A DNA stretch of 64,000 nucleotides, from NCBI RefSeq assembly GCF_020181595.1, contig NZ_CP084028.1, positions 4,156,852-4,220,851 on the forward strand. Direction: 5' to 3'. Positions 62,206 to 64,000 of the stretch are shown here, piece by piece. The position numbers were made by a program, and so were the translations under genes. Source of the DNA: [Mycobacterium] vasticus. Lineage in GTDB: Bacteria > Actinomycetota > Actinomycetes > Mycobacteriales > Mycobacteriaceae. The notes under the pieces were generated by a model. It was not told the DNA's origin. It saw nothing but the letters and a program-made list of their open reading frames with translations, and did no database searches. How positions within the stretch are numbered: the first letter of the stretch is position 1; the number at the start of each line of letters is the position of its first letter.

Positions 62206-62235
62206 ATATGTACGTATCCGTCAGTAATATGTACG
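62206..62235. promoter_or_regulatory. Direct-repeat operator and -10 of vapBC 2
   Basis: ATATGTACG occurs at 62206-62214 and 62227-62235, 21 bases apart (two helical turns). TAATAT at 62225-62230 lies six bases before ATG 62237 and overlaps the second copy. This suits cooperative antitoxin binding over a leaderless promoter. Confidence 0.65.
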
Positions 62236-62236
62236 C

Positions 62237-62464
62237 ATGGCGGTGAAGCGGACGACGATCGAACTCGACGAGGATCTGGTGCGCACAGCCCAGTCGGTGA
62301 CAGGCCAGACACTGCGGTCGACGGTGGAATCCGCGCTGCGCCGGCTGGTAGCCGAGGCCCAGGACGAGGCCAATGAGCGCCGGCGGCGGATCACCGAGCA
62401 TCTCGCCCGCGCCGGCACACAGGTCGACACCGCGATACTGCTGTCCGATCAGGCGTGGCAATGA
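62237..62464 (+). CDS. vapB: VapB antitoxin 2
   Basis: A 75-residue antitoxin starting MAVKRTTIELDEDLVRTAQS, a ribbon-helix-helix DNA-binding start, followed by TLRSTVESALRRLVAEA and a C-terminal toxin-binding helix. Leaderless start (TAATAT six bases before). Its stop overlaps the toxin ATG (ATGA). Confidence 0.9.
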   Translation: MAVKRTTIELDEDLVRTAQSVTGQTLRSTVESALRRLVAEAQDEANERRRRITEHLARAGTQVDTAILLSDQAWQ

Positions 62465-62868
62465 CACTGTGGCTGCTCGACAAAAGCGCGCACGTACGGC
62501 TGGTCGCCGGGGCGCCATTGCCGGACGGCATCGACCTGACCGACCTGGCCATCTGCGAGATGAGTGAACTCGAATGGCTGTACTCGGCGCGCTCAGCGGC
62601 CGACTACGACGGCCAGTCCGCGTCGCTGCATGACGCCTACCCGGTGACGGCCGCACCCACCGACATCTTCGGCCGGGTCCGCCGCCTTCAGCGGGACCTG
62701 GCACACCACCGCGGGATGTGGCATCGAACTGCGCTGCCCGAATTATTCATCGCCGAGACCGCGCTGTACCATCGGGCCGGCGTCTTACATCACGGCCGGG
62801 ACTACCGGCGAATCACCGAGGTGCGGCCGGGTTTTCAGGTCCGGGCGCTCGCGGCTGACAACGGCTAG
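62461..62868 (+). CDS. vapC: VapC toxin 2, PIN-domain ribonuclease
   Basis: A 135-residue PIN-domain toxin. The first Asp is in LWLLDKSAHVRL, the conserved Glu in CEMSELEWLY, and the last Asp in HHGRDYRRITEV. The middle (IAETALYHRAGVLHHGRDY) resembles several mycobacterial VapC proteins. Expected to be an RNase neutralised by VapB 2. ATG 62461 overlaps the antitoxin stop. Confidence 0.9.
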   Translation: MTLWLLDKSAHVRLVAGAPLPDGIDLTDLAICEMSELEWLYSARSAADYDGQSASLHDAYPVTAAPTDIFGRVRRLQRDLAHHRGMWHRTALPELFIAETALYHRAGVLHHGRDYRRITEVRPGFQVRALAADNG

Positions 62869-62873
62869 CGGGG

Positions 62874-62945
62874 TTATGGCGCCGGTGTGACGCTCCGGTC
62901 GCCTTTGGCGCCGGCGCTGCCCGGACCACCGAAGACGCCCGAGCT
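62874..62945 (-). pseudogene. Remnant of a PGRS protein C-terminus
   Basis: Read on the - strand the stretch gives VFGGPGSAGAKGDRSVTPAP and a stop at 62874, the glycine-rich style of PGRS endings, but with no open, repeat-rich frame in front of it: the upstream side is the duplicated gtrA end. It looks like a leftover fragment of a PGRS gene broken by rearrangement. Short, so uncertain. Confidence 0.35.
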
Positions 62946-62991
62946 GCGAGGATGTCGAACAGGTAGTCGAGGTCGGCGTGCGCGGCAGGTG

Positions 62992-63068
62992 TCGTGGCCG
63001 CGCAGGGCACCGCGACCGTGATCAACTTCGTGGTGCAGCGGACGCTGATCTTCCGGGCACGCTGAGCT
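62992..63068. repeat. Direct repeat copy 2 (orphan gtrA 3' end)
   Basis: A 77-base copy of the gtrA 3' end including its stop, 76 of 77 identical to 62080-62156, with no gtrA body in front. It is non-functional debris marking the right end of a duplicated or inserted segment. Confidence 0.92.
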
Positions 63069-63147
63069 GCGCTCACGTAATTCTGCGCACAGACAGATTC
63101 GGCCGGCCGCACTGGCCGGCCGAATCTGGTGCACAAGTGCGGAGGGG

Positions 63148-64000
63148 TTAGCCGGAGGCTCCCGCCAAGCCGCTCGGTCCCGGTGCGCCAGCCGCCCCGG
63201 CCGCGCCGTAGATCCCGGCTGCGCCGCCGGAACCGCCGGCACCACCGGCTGCGCCTTCACCACCGATACCACCCAGAGGGCCACCGGTTCCGCCATCACC
63301 GCCGCGACCGCCCGTACCGCCGTCGCCGCCGTTACCCATCCAGGTCGCACCGTTACCGCCGGCACCACCGGCACCGCCGGCACCGCCGGCACCGCCAGGT
63401 CCATTGCCGGTTCCGGAGACGCCCACGGCCCCGACGCCGCCGTCTCCGCCGTTGCCGCCGATTCCGAACAAGAAATTGGTCGCATTGCCGCCAGCACCGC
63501 CGGCGCCACCAGCACCGCCGGCCACGGACGCGGCGCCACCGTCACCGCCATCACCGGCTATGCCGTACTGGGAGAGACCGCCGACACCGCCGGCAGCGCC
63601 GGCACCACCGTCGCCGCCGGCACCACCGATACCGTCGTAGGACATACCCCCAGCGCCACCGGCCTGGCCGGCCACCGTGCTGTCCCAACCGTCACCGCCG
63701 TCACCGAACCAAAGCCCACCGGCGCCGCCGTCGGGATGCAGCGCGTCTCCATCGATGCCGTTGCCGATCAACATGCCCTGGCCGCCGATTGCGTGCCAGA
63801 AGCCATTCAGCGCGTCATCCCACTGAACCGTCAGGTTGCCCAGCCACGTGTCACCGGCGATCCAGTCCTGGTTCCACTGGTAGTGCGGCTCCCAGATGTT
63901 CTCCTGGTACCACTGCGTGAGGTTGAACGGGTCAGCGGGCGCAGCACCGGACAGCCACGAGTCGTCCGAGTTATTGAGGTTCCACGAACCCTGCAGCGCG
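63148..64000 (-). CDS. PGRS repeat protein 3, 5' end beyond the window
   Basis: The last 284 or so codons of an exported PGRS protein; the start lies past the right edge. The visible N-terminal part is aromatic and Asn/Asp-rich (FNLTQWYQENIWEPHYQWNQ, TWLGNLTVQWDDALNGFWHA), followed by the cassette [17 protein letters not shown] and GGxGG repeats to the end (GPSGLAGASG). The linker and cassette match the plan of PGRS protein 1. Role unknown. Confidence 0.85.
   Translation of the reverse strand, partial: ALQGSWNLNNSDDSWLSGAAPADPFNLTQWYQENIWEPHYQWNQDWIAGDTWLGNLTVQWDDALNGFWHAIGGQGMLIGNGIDGDALHPDGGAGGLWFGDGGDGWDSTVAGQAGGAGGMSYDGIGGAGGDGGAGAAGGVGGLSQYGIAGDGGDGGAASVAGGAGGAGGAGGNATNFLFGIGGNGGDGGVGAVGVSGTGNGPGGAGGAGGAGGAGGNGATWMGNGGDGGTGGRGGDGGTGGPLGGIGGEGAAGGAGGSGGAAGIYGAAGAAGAPGPSGLAGASG

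Noticed and set aside
62813..63136. A 107-residue - strand frame across the duplicated gtrA end
   Set aside because: It reads antisense through the duplicate and the vapC 3' end; no ribosome site and no resemblance to a family.

Overview
The window is high-GC actinobacterial DNA and almost certainly chromosomal sequence of a non-tuberculous Mycobacterium (sensu lato). The reasons are an MmpS/MmpL pair, a WS/DGAT acyltransferase, the TcrXY two-component system, an Ami1-type amidase, the galactan exporter genes wzt-glfT1-wzm, the proteasome activator Bpa, and very long glycine/asparagine-rich PGRS proteins. Many genes follow the order of the M. tuberculosis Rv3717-Rv3789 segment (Prim-PolC, LigC, Tgs2-like, Ami1, TadA, TyrA, TcrYX, HisC2, EchA21, LipE, the Rv3777 oxidoreductase, Csd-like, Rv3779, Bpa, Wzt, GlfT1, Wzm, GtrA), with accessory genes inserted between the conserved blocks. 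Layout: 0-4.5 kb holds a partial secreted protein and an mmpS-mmpL operon facing a divergent tetR, with two perfect palindromes between them. 4.5-9 kb holds Prim-PolC, a frameshifted ligC, a haloalkane dehalogenase-like hydrolase, a tiny Cys-rich protein and a WS/DGAT enzyme. 9-18.6 kb holds Ami1, a lipoprotein metallopeptidase, a proline-rich DUF4333-type protein, a formate/nitrite channel, tRNA-Ser(CGA), tadA and its partner, tyrA, a glycolipid-binding-like protein, a phosphatase and an alkyl sulfatase. 18.7-25.3 kb holds tcrYX, a SnoaL-like protein and an APH-type kinase, then an unrecognised block of one small DNA-binding protein and three tandem paralogous membrane proteins, then tRNA-Arg(ACG) and tRNA-Ser(GCU). 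25.4-32.2 kb is a metabolic block ending in echA21-SMR-thioesterase-lipE with overlapping stops and starts. 32.2-38.2 kb is PGRS protein 1, a GjpA-type porin and two MarR genes fused by a one-base homopolymer expansion. 38.2-46.4 kb holds a GH25-like lysin, an alpha/beta hydrolase, a LysR regulator, two unrecognised proteins, tRNA-Ser(UGA), VapBC, a quinone oxidoreductase, an AlbA_2/Schlafen-type gene bracketed by 29-base inverted repeats, and a Csd-like protein without the usual lysine. 46.5-51.5 kb is the cell-wall galactan block. 51.5-55.3 kb holds an autoinhibited-type Fic protein, small membrane and secreted proteins and a desaturase. 55.4-64 kb holds PGRS protein 2, an enolase-superfamily enzyme, gtrA, a second VapBC pair bracketed by a 77-base duplication of the gtrA 3' end, and a PGRS protein 3 cut by the right edge. 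How the genes work together: Wzt/Wzm export lipid-linked galactan started by GlfT1, and GtrA and Rv3779-type proteins act on polyprenyl-phosphate sugar supply for the same envelope. Prim-PolC and LigC form a gap-filling and sealing repair pair, but ligC reads as broken here. TadA modifies A34 of the tRNA-Arg(ACG) encoded in the same window. Several accessory genes (fic, albA_2, both vapB genes) and some core genes (tetR, ami1, gtrA, lysR) share one start architecture: a TANNNT hexamer, six bases, then the start codon, which indicates leaderless transcripts. The best candidates for something undescribed are the regulator plus three membrane paralogs at 22.5-25.1 kb, the inverted-repeat-bracketed AlbA_2 gene at 43.3-45.1 kb, and the duplication-bracketed toxin-antitoxin locus at 62.1-63.1 kb.
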